A stretch of 64,000 bases of DNA from Lachnospiraceae bacterium (GTDB taxonomy: Bacteria; Bacillota; Clostridia; Lachnospirales; Lachnospiraceae), in NCBI GenBank assembly GCA_030540075.1, contig JAUNWX010000005.1, positions 44,698 to 108,697 of the forward strand, in the 5' to 3' direction. The notes beneath the pieces are model-generated. The model had not been told where the DNA came from, did no database searches, and was given only the letters and a program-made list of their open reading frames with translations. Each line of letters opens with the position of its first letter. Within the stretch, counting starts at the first letter, position 1. Of this stretch, positions 50,743 through 60,457 are shown in pieces. A program made the position numbers and the translations under genes.

Positions 50743-51834
50743 ATGGGACTGGAAATAGAGAATCCACAGCAGTTTTTAGGGGAGGCGAAAATCGCCATCG
50801 CCGCTTATCAGAAGGTGAGCGAGAGCCTGAAGTCGCAGCGCGAGCAGGAGAAGCAGCTGTCCGGCGCACTCGATAAGGCGCGGAAGGAGATGCAGGAGAA
50901 GATTCAGAAGACGCTGAAGGCGCGCGGGGACGAGATCACGGCGACCTACGATAAGCAGCTGAGTCAGGTCGATGCGCGTCTCAAGAAGGCGCAGGACGAG
51001 CGCGAGCATGCCCGTAAAGAGGGTATGAAGGGCCGCATCAAGCGGGAGACCGAGCCGCTGGTCACCGAGAACAAGGAACTGAAGCGTCAGCTGGCCGCGA
51101 TCCTCAAGAAGGATCACGTGCCGTCGATCTGCAACTCGAGTGTGTTCTACACCCTGTTCCGCCCATCCGGCTTCGCCGAAATCTTCCTCTGTCTGCTGAC
51201 CTTCGTCGTGTTCTTCGCGGCACTCCCGTTCGGCATCTACTACTTCATTCCGGCGCATAAGATCTGGCAGCTGGTACTGATTTACGTCGTAGACATTCTC
51301 CTCATCGGCGGGATTTATGTGTCGCTGATGAATGCGACCATCGGGAAGCACTCCGCGGTGATCCGTGACGGTCGGAAGATCAAGAATCAGATCCGCAGTA
51401 ATCGCCGGAAAATCAAGTCGCTGACGAAGTCCATTCGGACGGATGCGGATGACACGGACTATAACCTGCAGTCGTACGACGATGAGATCGCGAAGGCGCA
51501 GCAGGAGCGCAATGATGTCATCAGCCGCAAGCAGGGCGCACAGAATACCTTCGAAACCGTGACGACGAACATCATCACGGATGAGATCGAGACCGCGGCC
51601 CGCCCGCAGCTCGAGGAGCTTCAGAAGAACTTCAAGGCCGCCACCGAGCTCCGCCAGCACTTCGAGAATCAGGAAAAGGAGCAGGCACTGAACCTCTCCC
51701 GGACCTACGAGCAGTACCTCGGAAAGGCCCACATGAACGCCCAGGACATCGATCGCATCGCGGAGATGCTGCAGCAAGGCAGTGCAACCTCGATCATCGA
51801 CGCCGTCGCACAGCTCGAGCATCCGGCACAGTGA
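50743..51834 (+). CDS. Coiled-coil membrane protein of unknown function
   Basis: 363 residues from ATG 50743 (MGLEIENPQQFLGEAKIAIA), about 10 nt after AGGAGG. The layout is symmetrical: an N-terminal coiled coil about 10-125 (EKQLSGALDKARKEMQEKIQ; Lys/Glu-rich), two adjacent transmembrane helices about 145-200 (FAEIFLCLLTFVVFFAALPF and WQLVLIYVVDILLIGGIYV) and a C-terminal coiled coil about 215-340. Both coiled coils should lie on the same, cytoplasmic, side. No catalytic motif is seen. It may be a membrane-anchored scaffold or stress protein. It converges on the SbcC/SbcD-like operon. Confidence 0.75.
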   Translation: MGLEIENPQQFLGEAKIAIAAYQKVSESLKSQREQEKQLSGALDKARKEMQEKIQKTLKARGDEITATYDKQLSQVDARLKKAQDEREHARKEGMKGRIKRETEPLVTENKELKRQLAAILKKDHVPSICNSSVFYTLFRPSGFAEIFLCLLTFVVFFAALPFGIYYFIPAHKIWQLVLIYVVDILLIGGIYVSLMNATIGKHSAVIRDGRKIKNQIRSNRRKIKSLTKSIRTDADDTDYNLQSYDDEIAKAQQERNDVISRKQGAQNTFETVTTNIITDEIETAARPQLEELQKNFKAATELRQHFENQEKEQALNLSRTYEQYLGKAHMNAQDIDRIAEMLQQGSATSIIDAVAQLEHPAQ

Positions 51835-51884
51835 TTTCAGACTTCAGCGATGACCTGCCGAGCTTAACCGATTCATCACGAAAT

Positions 51885-51930
51885 AAAAAAGACCGCTTCC
51901 ACAGCCACAGCTGCCGGAGCGGTCTTTTTG
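51885..51930. terminator. Bidirectional terminator between convergent genes
   Basis: AAAAAGACCGCTTCC (51886-51900) pairs with GGAGCGGTCTTTTT (51916-51929), with A/T runs on both sides. Confidence 0.88.
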
Positions 51931-51932
51931 GA

Positions 51933-51992
51933 TTACTTCGCGTATGGATTCTTACGCGGATTTAAGTTTTTGATATCATATTCTTCACGCAT
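51933..51992 (-). CDS. 19-residue ORF resembling the N-terminus of CopG/BrnA-like antitoxins
   Basis: ATG at 51992, TAA at 51933, with a strong AGGAGG 6 nt upstream and a terminator right after the stop. The peptide begins MREEYDIKNLNP and ends RKNPYAK. From memory MxEEYDxxxxxPRxNPYAK begins many CopG/ribbon-helix-helix antitoxins, which then continue with LKKQ(V/I)TI. Here the frame stops just before that domain. It may be a functional micropeptide or a truncated antitoxin whose ribosome site survived. It lies 43 nt after the SbcC-like gene on the same strand. Confidence 0.55.
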   Translation of the reverse strand: MREEYDIKNLNPRKNPYAK

Positions 51993-52035
51993 ACGGCACC
52001 TCCTTATAGCTGCTCGTCGTAAAGTTTGATTTTTC

Positions 52036-54114
52036 TCACATCTCAATCAGATTAAATGTCACATCTTCGTTTTCAAGGATGCGCTGTTCGCGTGTGTGGC
52101 AGGTGAACAGCAGGATCTGTCCGTGGTGGATCTCGGTGATGTATCGGAGTGCGGACGCGAGTCGCTGCTCGTCATACATCGCGAAGGAGTCGTCGAAGAT
52201 CAGCGGCAGCCGTGCTTCCACTGCGCCGCGATCGCCCTGGATCAGGCGTGCGGCGGCGAGGCGCAGGGCCAGGTAAATCTGGTCCATGGTGCCGGAGGAG
52301 ACGTCCTCGATCGGCACGATCTTCCCCGGGGTATTCATGAAGATGTCGAGGTTCTGGTCGATCCACATCGAGTCGTACACCCCGCCCGTGATGCCCGCGA
52401 TCAGCTCGCCGGCCTCCTTGTTGAGGTAGTGTCCGAAGCTCGACTGAATCGAGCTCTGCAGCTCCGTCATCGTCTCCGCTGCGAGATTGATCGCATCGAT
52501 CTCCGTCGAGATCGCGTCGTTCTCGTCCAGCGTCCGCTTCAGCATCTCCGCGCGGTTCTTCACATTCGCGAGGTGCTGCAGCTTCCCCTCGAGCTCCGTC
52601 TGCTTCTCGTTCTGCTTCTGCAGCTCGACATCGTAGCGTCGCTCGTCGTTGCTGAGATTCTGAAGCTCCGCGCTCACCTCCGCAAGCGCCGTCCGATGCG
52701 TCTCGAGCTCCTCCTCGGCACGCGTGAGCTCATCCATGTGCGTCCGGAAGCTCTCCATCGCGTCATCGTTGATCTCAGCCGCGCCGATCTGCTTCGTCAG
52801 CATCGCGCTGAGCTCTGCCGCTGTCTCCCGAAGGAAGCCCGTCCTCGCAGCATTGTCGTACAGCCGCCAGACGAAGAGCAGCATGTACAGCACGAGGAGG
52901 CCAATGCTTCCGGCCACGAGGATCGTCGCGTTCAGGCCACTTCCCGACACCGCCGCGACGAGGCCCGGCACCTTCTCCGGCGCGAGATTGAAGCGTGCAG
53001 CGAAGGCAGGGGATTCGACCGCGGTGATCAGTACCGCCGCGACGCCACAGAGGACCGTCAGGAGGCCGAAGAGAAGCGGGAGAGCGATGCGAATCGCCCG
53101 TTCACGCGGCTCCGCACCAATTCTACAGAGGCTGTACAGTGTGTCTGCCTGTTCCTTCGCTTCCTGGATATCATCGGCGCTGTCGAAGCCGGCCTGCGTG
53201 AGCACCGCCTCCTGGGCCGCCGTTTTCTGCAGCAACTCCTCCCGGCGCGTCTGCCGGTCGACCTGCTCTGTCCGGACCTCCGAACGCAGCGCCTGGTACT
53301 TCCGAAGCTGGTTCTCGTACTCCGGCTGCGCGATCTCGCGCTCGATGTTCCGGATCTCGCCGATCAGCTGCGCATAGGACTTCGCCGCCTCCGGCATCCG
53401 CTTCGCCTCCAGCGCGCTGCGCTGCTGTCGGAGAAGCTTCAGCGCCCCGGCGGAGTCAAGCGACATATCGCCGGTCGTGCTGAGATTCGTGATGTAGGAC
53501 TTCAGCTCGTGCACCATGCTCCGGCTCGTCGCGCTTCGCAGCTGCCCGATCGACACCGTGTTCTCGAACGCCGTCTCGGAAATCCCGCCCAGCATCGCCT
53601 GCAGGAAGCCCCGCGGATCCGTCACCCGGACGCCCGCCGTCTCGTTCCAGATTTCCAGCGGGCAGACATCCGCGCCAGCCATCGCAGTCGCGCCGTTGCC
53701 GGCGCCTGCTCCGCCTGTCAGCCCCGCAGCCCCGACCGTCCCGGTGCCCATGGCCCCGGCTCCGTTGCTGCTGAGCCCCGCGCCGCTCGCTGTCGTCGTG
53801 GCTGCGCCATCTGCGCTGAGGTCGTCTGCATTGAAATTCCGTACGATCCGGTAAACCTGCCCCTCATGCGCGAGGCGCAGCGCCCCGCCGAAACGCTCCG
53901 GCGCATCCCACGGCCGGTACTTCTTGTGCAGCTTCGCGGCGCTCCCGACGCCGGGCCGCCGCTCGAGCCCGTAGAGCATCGCCTGCAGAAAAGCATGCAG
54001 CGTCGACTTGCCGGCCTCGTTGTGCCCGTACAGGATGTTTATGCCCTCGGCGAAGCGGAGATCCAGGTCGTGGAACTTGCCGAAGCCGTCGATATGGAGG
54101 TCGATCAATCGCAT
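52036..54114 (-). CDS. SbcC/YhaN-like AAA ATPase with membrane segments
   Basis: 692 residues from the ATG at 54114, 5 nt after GGAGGT; the ATG overlaps the SbcD-like stop (TGATG). Walker A is GHNEAGKSTLHAFL (about residues 30-43), and the C-terminal ABC signature/Walker B part reads VSSGTMDQIYLALRLAAARL and LPLIFDDSFAMYDEQRL. Between them lie coiled-coil arms and two hydrophobic helices (ALPLLFGLLTVLCGVAAVLI and ILVAGSIGLLVLYMLLFVWRL), a design seen in the YhaN branch of Rad50-like proteins. A Gly/Ala/Thr-rich insert of about 55 residues (95-150) interrupts the N-lobe. Works with the upstream nuclease in DNA-end processing. Confidence 0.88.
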   Translation of the reverse strand: MRLIDLHIDGFGKFHDLDLRFAEGINILYGHNEAGKSTLHAFLQAMLYGLERRPGVGSAAKLHKKYRPWDAPERFGGALRLAHEGQVYRIVRNFNADDLSADGAATTTASGAGLSSNGAGAMGTGTVGAAGLTGGAGAGNGATAMAGADVCPLEIWNETAGVRVTDPRGFLQAMLGGISETAFENTVSIGQLRSATSRSMVHELKSYITNLSTTGDMSLDSAGALKLLRQQRSALEAKRMPEAAKSYAQLIGEIRNIEREIAQPEYENQLRKYQALRSEVRTEQVDRQTRREELLQKTAAQEAVLTQAGFDSADDIQEAKEQADTLYSLCRIGAEPRERAIRIALPLLFGLLTVLCGVAAVLITAVESPAFAARFNLAPEKVPGLVAAVSGSGLNATILVAGSIGLLVLYMLLFVWRLYDNAARTGFLRETAAELSAMLTKQIGAAEINDDAMESFRTHMDELTRAEEELETHRTALAEVSAELQNLSNDERRYDVELQKQNEKQTELEGKLQHLANVKNRAEMLKRTLDENDAISTEIDAINLAAETMTELQSSIQSSFGHYLNKEAGELIAGITGGVYDSMWIDQNLDIFMNTPGKIVPIEDVSSGTMDQIYLALRLAAARLIQGDRGAVEARLPLIFDDSFAMYDEQRLASALRYITEIHHGQILLFTCHTREQRILENEDVTFNLIEM

Positions 54115-55193
54115 CACAGACCTCCTTTCTGCGACTGCAGCAGCGCATGAATACCATAGAACAGCGCCTTCTTCTCGATTTCACTCATGTCATCCGGATT
54201 CTCCCGCAGGAGCTTCCGGATGTAAAAGCCGATCATGTCGGACGGATGCTCCCGGTACAGCGCGACGAAATCGTACTGTGGCTCGGACACATCCTCGACC
54301 GTCACGATGCGGTAGCGCTCCCGGAGCGGCGCGAGATCGAAGCTCACATCCGGATCGTGCTTCCCCGTGATGCGCAGGCGGTAGATATTCTGCGTGCCCC
54401 GCTTCTCAATCTCCGCCGAGATCAGGCGCTGCAGCTCCTCGTTCGACGTGCGCTCCGTCACCGCGATCTGCAGCGGCACATAGCTCGCCGCTGCGAGTGG
54501 CACGAACTCCAGCTTCTGGATCCGGTGCGTGATCGGGTGGATGTCCCCGACGTAGATGCCGTGCGCACCGGTTTCACTCTGCTCGAGCGGCTCCGGCGTG
54601 CCCGCATAGATCACGCGGCGCTCGACGAGCTCAGTCGGCTTGTGGATGTGCCCGAGGGCGACGTAGTCGAAGGGTAGTGCGGCCAATGTCTCTGTCTCCA
54701 CCGGCATGTGGTCCCGGTCACCGCCGTGCGCCAGCAGGATGTGGATGTGGCCATCCTCCGCCGGATGGATTCCGTCGATCACCGTCTCCCGCAGCTCGCG
54801 CGTATGATAGGAGAAGCCGTACACCTCGGTATTGATATCATCGAAGTACAGCGACTGCGGCGTATCCTCGAGAATCCAGTACACATTCGGACTCCAGTTA
54901 AAGCTCAGCAGCGCCGAGTTTGCCTCGATCCGATCATGCTCTCCCGAGATGATCACTACATGCGTCGACGGAATCGTTCCGAACAGATAGTTCAGCTCCT
55001 GCAGATCCTTATTCATCGGCTGACGGTGAAACAGATCCCCCGCGATGAACAGACAGTCCACATTCGACTCCCGACACCTCTCGATGATACGACGAAACGT
55101 CGCCCTGATATCATTGGCACGATCCCGGCCCCACGGCTGATCCGCATCCGGCACCATCCCCCAGTGCACATCCGCAACATGAATAAAACGCAT
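54114..55193 (-). CDS. SbcD/YhaO-like metallophosphoesterase nuclease
   Basis: 359 residues. Calcineurin-like phosphoesterase motifs in order: DVHWG (residues 8-12), GDLFHRQ, GEHD (usually GNHD), LLAHGG and GHIHKP. These coordinate two metal ions for Mre11/SbcD-type DNA exo- and endonuclease activity. The GEHD form replaces the usual Asn with Glu, which also occurs in some YhaO-type members as far as I recall. It is the first gene of a translationally coupled pair with the Rad50-like ATPase. A GGCCAATG copy lies at 54681-54688. Confidence 0.88.
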   Translation of the reverse strand: MRFIHVADVHWGMVPDADQPWGRDRANDIRATFRRIIERCRESNVDCLFIAGDLFHRQPMNKDLQELNYLFGTIPSTHVVIISGEHDRIEANSALLSFNWSPNVYWILEDTPQSLYFDDINTEVYGFSYHTRELRETVIDGIHPAEDGHIHILLAHGGDRDHMPVETETLAALPFDYVALGHIHKPTELVERRVIYAGTPEPLEQSETGAHGIYVGDIHPITHRIQKLEFVPLAAASYVPLQIAVTERTSNEELQRLISAEIEKRGTQNIYRLRITGKHDPDVSFDLAPLRERYRIVTVEDVSEPQYDFVALYREHPSDMIGFYIRKLLRENPDDMSEIEKKALFYGIHALLQSQKGGL

Positions 55194-55261
55194 GACAGCT
55201 CCCCTGTTAAAAGTTCATAGTTCCCTTTATTTTAACGTAATTACGCAGAAATATAAAGATA

Positions 55262-55291
55262 AAGAAAAACGCCGGGGCAAACGCCCCGGCG
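55262..55291 (-). terminator. Terminator after asnS
   Basis: On the minus strand CGCCGGGGC, loop GTTT, GCCCCGGCG (stem 55270-55278 with 55283-55291) followed by five T. Confidence 0.9.
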
Positions 55292-55309
55292 CATTGTGCT
55301 CATCACTAT

Positions 55310-56701
55310 TTAGATATCGCAGTTACCGACGGTTCTCGGATACGGAACCACGTCGCGGATGTTCGACATGCCGGTGATGTACATTACGGCACGCTCGAAG
55401 CCGAGGCCGAAACCGCCATGGCGGGTCGTACCATACTTGCGAAGGTCGAGATAGAAATCATACTGATCCATCTCCATGCCCATCTCGTTCATGCGCTTCA
55501 GAAGCTTATCGTAGTCCTCCTCACGCTGTGAGCCGCCCATGATCTCGCCGATACCCGGAACCAGGCAGTCGACGGCAGCGACGGTCTTTCCATCCGGATT
55601 CTGCTTCATGTAGAAGGCCTTGATGTCCTTCGGATAATCCGTGACGAATACCGGACGCTTGTACAGCTTCTCGGTGAGGTAACGCTCGTGCTCGGTCTGA
55701 AGATCCACGCCCCAGCTTACCTTGTACTCGAACTCATCGTTGTGCTTCATAAGCTCGTTTACGGCATCTGTATAGGTCACACGTGCGAACTCGGAGTTCA
55801 GAACGTGGTGGAGACGATCAAGCAGTCCCTTGTCGACGAACTGGTTGAGGAAGGCCATCTCTTCAGGAGCATTGTCCAGCACATACTGAATCATGTACTT
55901 CAGCATATCCTCCTCGCACTGGATGACATCATCGAGGTCTGCATATGCGAGCTCCGGCTCGATCATCCAGAACTCCGCCGCATGACGCTGGGTGTTCGAG
56001 TTCTCGGCACGGAAGGTCGGTCCGAAGGTGTAGATGTTGCGGAACGCCTGCGCAAAGGTCTCGCCATAGAGCTGACCGGAAACCGTGAGGCTTGTCTTCT
56101 TGTTAAAGAAATCCTGGCTGAAATCCACCTTGCCGTCCTCGGTCATCGGAACCTGGTCGAGCGGAAGCGTGGTTACCTGGAACATCTCGCCCGCACCCTC
56201 CGCATCGGAAGCGGTGATGATCGGGGTGTGTACGTATACGAAGCCGCGCTCCTGGAAGAACTGATGGATCGCAAACGCTACCAGGGAACGAATCTTAAAT
56301 ACGGCCTGGAAGGTGTTGGTTCTCGGACGCAGATGGTCGATCGTACGAAGGTACTCGAGCGTATGACGCTTCTTCTGCAGCGGATAGTCCGGAGAGGACG
56401 CACCCTCGAGCATGACCTCGTCGGCCTGTACCTCAAACGCCTGCTTCGCATCCGGTGTCGCTACGAGCTTACCCTTTACGATGACGGCCGCGCCGACACC
56501 GTACTTCGCCACCTCCTGGAAGTTCGCCATGGTGTCATGGTATACGACCTGAAGCGGGGTGAAGAAGGTACCATCGGAAATCGTCAGGAAACCGAACTGC
56601 TTCGAATCACGGTTCGAGCGGACCCAGCCGCCGACCGTCACTTCCTGATCATAGTAGGCTTCTTTATTCTTGAAAATCTCTCTTAATGTAGTAACTTTCA
56701 T
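55310..56701 (-). CDS. asnS: Asparaginyl-tRNA synthetase
   Basis: 463 residues, full length. Class IIb synthetase: an N-terminal OB-fold anticodon-binding domain ([21 protein letters not shown]), then the catalytic core with motif 1 around [21 protein letters not shown], motif 2 [20 protein letters not shown] and motif 3 [17 protein letters not shown]. The Asn-specific [12 protein letters not shown] stretch and the absence of Asp-type insertions favour AsnRS over AspRS. AGAGG precedes the ATG. Monocistronic, ending in a strong terminator. The upstream gap to glgC is divergent. Confidence 0.96.
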   Translation of the reverse strand: MKVTTLREIFKNKEAYYDQEVTVGGWVRSNRDSKQFGFLTISDGTFFTPLQVVYHDTMANFQEVAKYGVGAAVIVKGKLVATPDAKQAFEVQADEVMLEGASSPDYPLQKKRHTLEYLRTIDHLRPRTNTFQAVFKIRSLVAFAIHQFFQERGFVYVHTPIITASDAEGAGEMFQVTTLPLDQVPMTEDGKVDFSQDFFNKKTSLTVSGQLYGETFAQAFRNIYTFGPTFRAENSNTQRHAAEFWMIEPELAYADLDDVIQCEEDMLKYMIQYVLDNAPEEMAFLNQFVDKGLLDRLHHVLNSEFARVTYTDAVNELMKHNDEFEYKVSWGVDLQTEHERYLTEKLYKRPVFVTDYPKDIKAFYMKQNPDGKTVAAVDCLVPGIGEIMGGSQREEDYDKLLKRMNEMGMEMDQYDFYLDLRKYGTTRHGGFGLGFERAVMYITGMSNIRDVVPYPRTVGNCDI

Positions 56702-56890
56702 CTCTAACCTCTGTTTCTATCTCAGATTATCTCAGAAAACCGCGGAAAACCGCGATGATTTAACTGATTATAGCGTATGGCTTCCCTGTTTTCAATGTCT
56801 CCGACCGGCACATCAAACGGCATTGTGTAATTATTACGAATACACCGTGTAAAATTCGTTATTTTACTGTCAAAATAACCATTTTCTTAG

Positions 56891-56919
56891 TTAACATGCG
56901 GGACCTGGAGTGCTATACT
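56891..56919 (+). promoter_or_regulatory. glgC-glgD-spoVG promoter
   Basis: TTAACA (56891-56896), 17 nt, extended -10 TGC-TATACT (TATACT at 56914-56919). Predicted leader about 45 nt. Confidence 0.7.
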
Positions 56920-56970
56920 ATGTACAGCTAGATATTTTTCTACTACTTATATTACTAATGAGGTGATGAC

Positions 56971-58245
56971 GTGATTAAAAAAGAAATGATCGCCATGCTG
57001 CTCGCTGGCGGCCAGGGCTCTCGCCTTGGCGTACTCACAAAGAATGTCGCAAAACCTGCTGTATCCTTCGGTGGAAAGTACTCTATCATCGACTTCCCGC
57101 TGTCGAACTGCATCAATTCAGGTGTAGATACCGTCGGCGTTTTGACACAGTACAAGCCTTTACGTCTGAATGCCCACATCGGAATCGGTATTCCGTGGGA
57201 TCTGGATCGTAACAGAGGAGGCGTAACGATTCTGCAGCCGTATGAGTCGCAGAACGGTGCGGACTGGTTCTCAGGCACTGCAAACGCGATCTACCAGAAC
57301 ATCGAGTATATCGATAACTACAGCCCGGAGTATGTACTCATCCTTTCCGGTGACCACATCTATAAGATGGATTATGAGGTTATGCTCGAGTACCATAAGG
57401 CGATGAATGCCGACTGTACGATCGCGTCGATGCCTGTTCCGATGGAAGAGGCGAGCCGTTTCGGTATCACTGTAACCGATGAGAATAACCGTATCATCGA
57501 CTTCCAGGAGAAGCCGAAGGTACCGAAGTCAAATCTTGCGTCCATGGGTATCTACATCTTCTCATGGCCGGTGCTCCGTGAAGCACTCATCACGAACAAG
57601 GACGTTCCGGGTGAGGACTTCGGTAAGCACATCATCCCTTATCTTTTCAATAAGGGCAGCCGCATCTTCGCGTATGAGTTTAACGGCTACTGGAAGGATG
57701 TCGGAACCCTCGAGTCTTACTGGCAGGCCAACATGGAGCTCGTATCGATCATTCCGGAGTTCAACCTCTACGAGGAGTACTGGAAGATCTATACCGATAC
57801 GAAGAATCCGGCACCACAGTTTATTTCCCAGAACTCTCACGTAGAGCGCTGCATCATCGCAGAGGGTTGTGAGATTCACGGTGAGGTCCATAATTCTGTC
57901 ATCGGCGAGGGTGTTACCATCGAGTCCGGTGCAGTGGTGAACGATTCGGTTATCATGTCCGGTGCGACCATCAGTGCAGGCACCAGAATCGATAAGGGCG
58001 TCATCGCACAGAAGGTAAAGATCGGTCAGAACTGTGAGATCGGTGTCGGTGAGTTCGAGCCGAGTGTATATGATCAGAGAGTTTACAACGCAGAGCTTGC
58101 CACCATCGGCGAGAATTCTGTGATTCCGGACAATGTAAAGGTCGGAAGAAACACCGCAATCTATGGCGTAACGACAGCAGAGGATTATCCTGACGGATTA
58201 CTCGCAAGCGGCGGAGCAATCATTAAGGAGGACGGAACATTATGA
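56971..58245 (+). CDS. glgC: Glucose-1-phosphate adenylyltransferase, catalytic subunit
   Basis: 424 residues, starting with GTG at 56971 after TGAGGTG. It makes ADP-glucose from glucose-1-phosphate and ATP, the first committed step of glycogen synthesis. Signature 1 [21 protein letters not shown], the [13 protein letters not shown] and [11 protein letters not shown] catalytic segments, [20 protein letters not shown] and [18 protein letters not shown] are present, followed by a left-handed beta-helix of hexapeptide repeats. Its stop overlaps the glgD start by 4 nt (ATGA). Substrate could come from the phosphohexomutase at 12-13.7 kb. Confidence 0.96.
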   Translation: MIKKEMIAMLLAGGQGSRLGVLTKNVAKPAVSFGGKYSIIDFPLSNCINSGVDTVGVLTQYKPLRLNAHIGIGIPWDLDRNRGGVTILQPYESQNGADWFSGTANAIYQNIEYIDNYSPEYVLILSGDHIYKMDYEVMLEYHKAMNADCTIASMPVPMEEASRFGITVTDENNRIIDFQEKPKVPKSNLASMGIYIFSWPVLREALITNKDVPGEDFGKHIIPYLFNKGSRIFAYEFNGYWKDVGTLESYWQANMELVSIIPEFNLYEEYWKIYTDTKNPAPQFISQNSHVERCIIAEGCEIHGEVHNSVIGEGVTIESGAVVNDSVIMSGATISAGTRIDKGVIAQKVKIGQNCEIGVGEFEPSVYDQRVYNAELATIGENSVIPDNVKVGRNTAIYGVTTAEDYPDGLLASGGAIIKEDGTL

Positions 58246-59363
58246 GAGCGATAGGTATTATTTTAGCAGGTGGTAACAACAAGCGTATGCGGGAGCTTTC
58301 AAATAAGAGAGCGATCGCTGCGATGCCGGTAGCCGGATCCTTCCGTGCCATCGACTTCGCCCTTTCCAACATGTCGAACTCTCATGTTCAGAGAGTAGCT
58401 GTACTGACACAGTACAACTCCAGATCCCTGAACCAGCACCTTTCCTCCTCGAAGTGGTGGGATTTCGGTCGTAAGCAGGGTGGTCTGTATGTTTATACAC
58501 CGACCATCACCGCAGAGCACAGCGACTGGTTCCGTGGCACCGCCGATGCACTGTATCAGAACCTCGATTTCCTGAAGCAGTCTCACGAGCCGTATGTCAT
58601 CATCGCTTCCGGTGATGGCATCTACAAGCTCGACTACGCAAAGGTACTCGAGCATCATATCAACAAGAAGGCAGATATCACCGTGGTGGTGAAGACCATG
58701 GAGCCGAATACGGATGTTTCTCGCTTCGGCTGCGTAAAGATGAACGAGGATGGCCGCATCGTCGACTTCGAGGAGAAGCCGATCGCGACCGACGCGAACA
58801 CCATCTCCTGCGGTATCTACGTCATCCGTCGTCGTCAGCTGATCGAGCTCCTCGAGAAGGCACACGATGAGGATCGTACCGATTTCGTCAGCGATATCCT
58901 GGTACGCTATAAGAACGTCAAGCGGATCTATGGTTATAAGATCGACACCTACTGGGCAAACATCGCGTCCGTCGAGTCGTACTATAAGACCAACATGGAT
59001 TTCCTGAACCGTGACATCCGCGAGTTCTTCTTCAAGGAGCTGCCGGGTATCTACACGAAGCTCGAGGATAACCCTCCTGCGAAGTATAATCCGGACTGCA
59101 ACGTACGTCACTCGATTCTCGCAAGTGGCTGCATCATCAACGGTACTGTCGAGAATTCCGTCCTGTTCCGTAAGGTCTATGTCGGAAACAACTGCGTGAT
59201 CAAGAACTCCATCATCCTGAATGATGTATACATCGGTGATAATACCGTCATCGAGAACTGCATCGTCGAGAGCCGCGACACGATCCGCGCCAACACGACC
59301 TACATCGGTACGCCGGATGACATCAAGATCGTCGTAGAAAAGAATACACGATATCAGATGTAA
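58242..59363 (+). CDS. glgD: Glucose-1-phosphate adenylyltransferase regulatory subunit GlgD
   Basis: 373 residues, shorter and more divergent than GlgC. It keeps [17 protein letters not shown] but lacks the GxGxRL form of the catalytic loop, as usual for Glg[20 protein letters not shown] and the beta-helix repeats at the C-terminus are clear. In Firmicutes GlgD forms a hetero-oligomer with GlgC and raises its activity. Starts by ATGA overlap with glgC. Confidence 0.94.
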   Translation: MRAIGIILAGGNNKRMRELSNKRAIAAMPVAGSFRAIDFALSNMSNSHVQRVAVLTQYNSRSLNQHLSSSKWWDFGRKQGGLYVYTPTITAEHSDWFRGTADALYQNLDFLKQSHEPYVIIASGDGIYKLDYAKVLEHHINKKADITVVVKTMEPNTDVSRFGCVKMNEDGRIVDFEEKPIATDANTISCGIYVIRRRQLIELLEKAHDEDRTDFVSDILVRYKNVKRIYGYKIDTYWANIASVESYYKTNMDFLNRDIREFFFKELPGIYTKLEDNPPAKYNPDCNVRHSILASGCIINGTVENSVLFRKVYVGNNCVIKNSIILNDVYIGDNTVIENCIVESRDTIRANTTYIGTPDDIKIVVEKNTRYQM

Positions 59364-59378
59364 CAGGAGGACCGAAGC

Positions 59379-59654
59379 ATGCAGATAACAGATGTACGGA
59401 TCCGCAAGGTGGATAAGGAAGGAAAGATGAAGGCGATCGTCTCCATCACCTTCGATAATGAGTTCGTCATCCACGATATCAAGGTGATCGAGGGTGAGAA
59501 GGGTCTCTTCATCGCGATGCCGTCCAGAAAGACGGCGGACGGCGAGTACAGAGACATCGCTCATCCGATCAAGTCTTCGACCAGAGAAGCGATCCAGGAG
59601 ATCATCCTGGATAAGTATCAGGCGGAGATGATTTCCGAGACGGAAGGATACTAA
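59379..59654 (+). CDS. spoVG: Septation protein SpoVG
   Basis: 91 residues, complete: [62 protein letters not shown] small nucleic-acid-binding regulator linked to sporulation, envelope and septation control in Firmicutes. AGGAGG lies 9 nt before the ATG and glgD ends 15 nt upstream, so it is the third gene of the glg transcript, an order I do not recall as universal. Terminator follows. Confidence 0.96.
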   Translation: MQITDVRIRKVDKEGKMKAIVSITFDNEFVIHDIKVIEGEKGLFIAMPSRKTADGEYRDIAHPIKSSTREAIQEIILDKYQAEMISETEGY

Positions 59655-59665
59655 GATTTATACGG

Positions 59666-59707
59666 GTGCCCGGAGGGCTGCCACTGGCAGTTCTCCGGGT
59701 GCTTTTT
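59666..59707 (+). terminator. Terminator after spoVG
   Basis: GCCCGGAG (59668-59675, with one flanking wobble) pairs with CTCCGGGT (59693-59700), inner CTGCC/GGCAG, followed by CTTTTT. Confidence 0.88.
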
Positions 59708-59860
59708 ACGCCGTTTTGTTCGATATACTATATGTGAAAATAATTCGATTTGTGTTATGATGGCGTGTACGGTGGGGCCGGAGTGAAGGGGGGATCCTTT
59801 TCGTTTCAGTTCCGCTTTTGTGATGCTTTTCAAAATTCGTTTTCTATATGGAGGAATTTT

Positions 59861-60454
59861 ATGTATCTGATTGCGGGTCTTGGGAATCCGGAGAAGAAAT
59901 ATATCGGTACACGTCATAATACGGGTTTTGCGGCGGTGGAGGCGCTCTGCGAGAAGCTGGGCGGGCTGAAGCTGAACGAGACGAAGTTTCAGGGCGTCTA
60001 TACGAAGGCGCGGGTGATGACGCCGGCGGGGCCGGAGCAGCTCATCATCGTGAAGCCGCTGACCTACATGAATCTGTCGGGCAACTGCATCGCGCCGCTT
60101 GCGAATTTCTATAAGATTCCGGCGGAGCAGGTCATCGTGGTGTCGGATGACATCAACCTCGATGTCGGTCGCATGCGGATCCGGAAGGGCGGCTCGGCGG
60201 GGGGCCACAACGGCCTCAAGTCCATCATCCAGTGCCTCGGCACGGATCAGTTCCCGCGGGTACGGGTCGGTGTCGGCCAGAAGCCGGAGTACATGGACCT
60301 CGCGGATCATGTGCTCGCGAAGTTCGACAAGAACGACGCCGCAGTGATGGCGGAAACCTACGATGCGGTGGCGGACGCCATCCTCGACATCGTGAACCAG
60401 GGCGTGGAACACGCGATGAATCACTATAATCCGATGAATTGCGCGAAGGCATAA
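59861..60454 (+). CDS. pth: Peptidyl-tRNA hydrolase
   Basis: 197 residues from ATG 59861, 6 nt after GGAGGA; the upstream open frame has no ribosome site. MYLIAGLGNPEKKYIGTRHNTGF carries the catalytic His (RHNTGF), and VKPLTYMNLSG, VSDDINLDVGRMRIRKGGSAGGHNGLKSI and GQKPEYMDLADHVLAKF complete the family signature. It recycles tRNA from peptidyl-tRNA that has dropped off ribosomes. mfd begins 3 nt after its stop, the usual pth-mfd order of Firmicutes. Confidence 0.97.
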   Translation: MYLIAGLGNPEKKYIGTRHNTGFAAVEALCEKLGGLKLNETKFQGVYTKARVMTPAGPEQLIIVKPLTYMNLSGNCIAPLANFYKIPAEQVIVVSDDINLDVGRMRIRKGGSAGGHNGLKSIIQCLGTDQFPRVRVGVGQKPEYMDLADHVLAKFDKNDAAVMAETYDAVADAILDIVNQGVEHAMNHYNPMNCAKA

Positions 60455-60457
60455 AAT

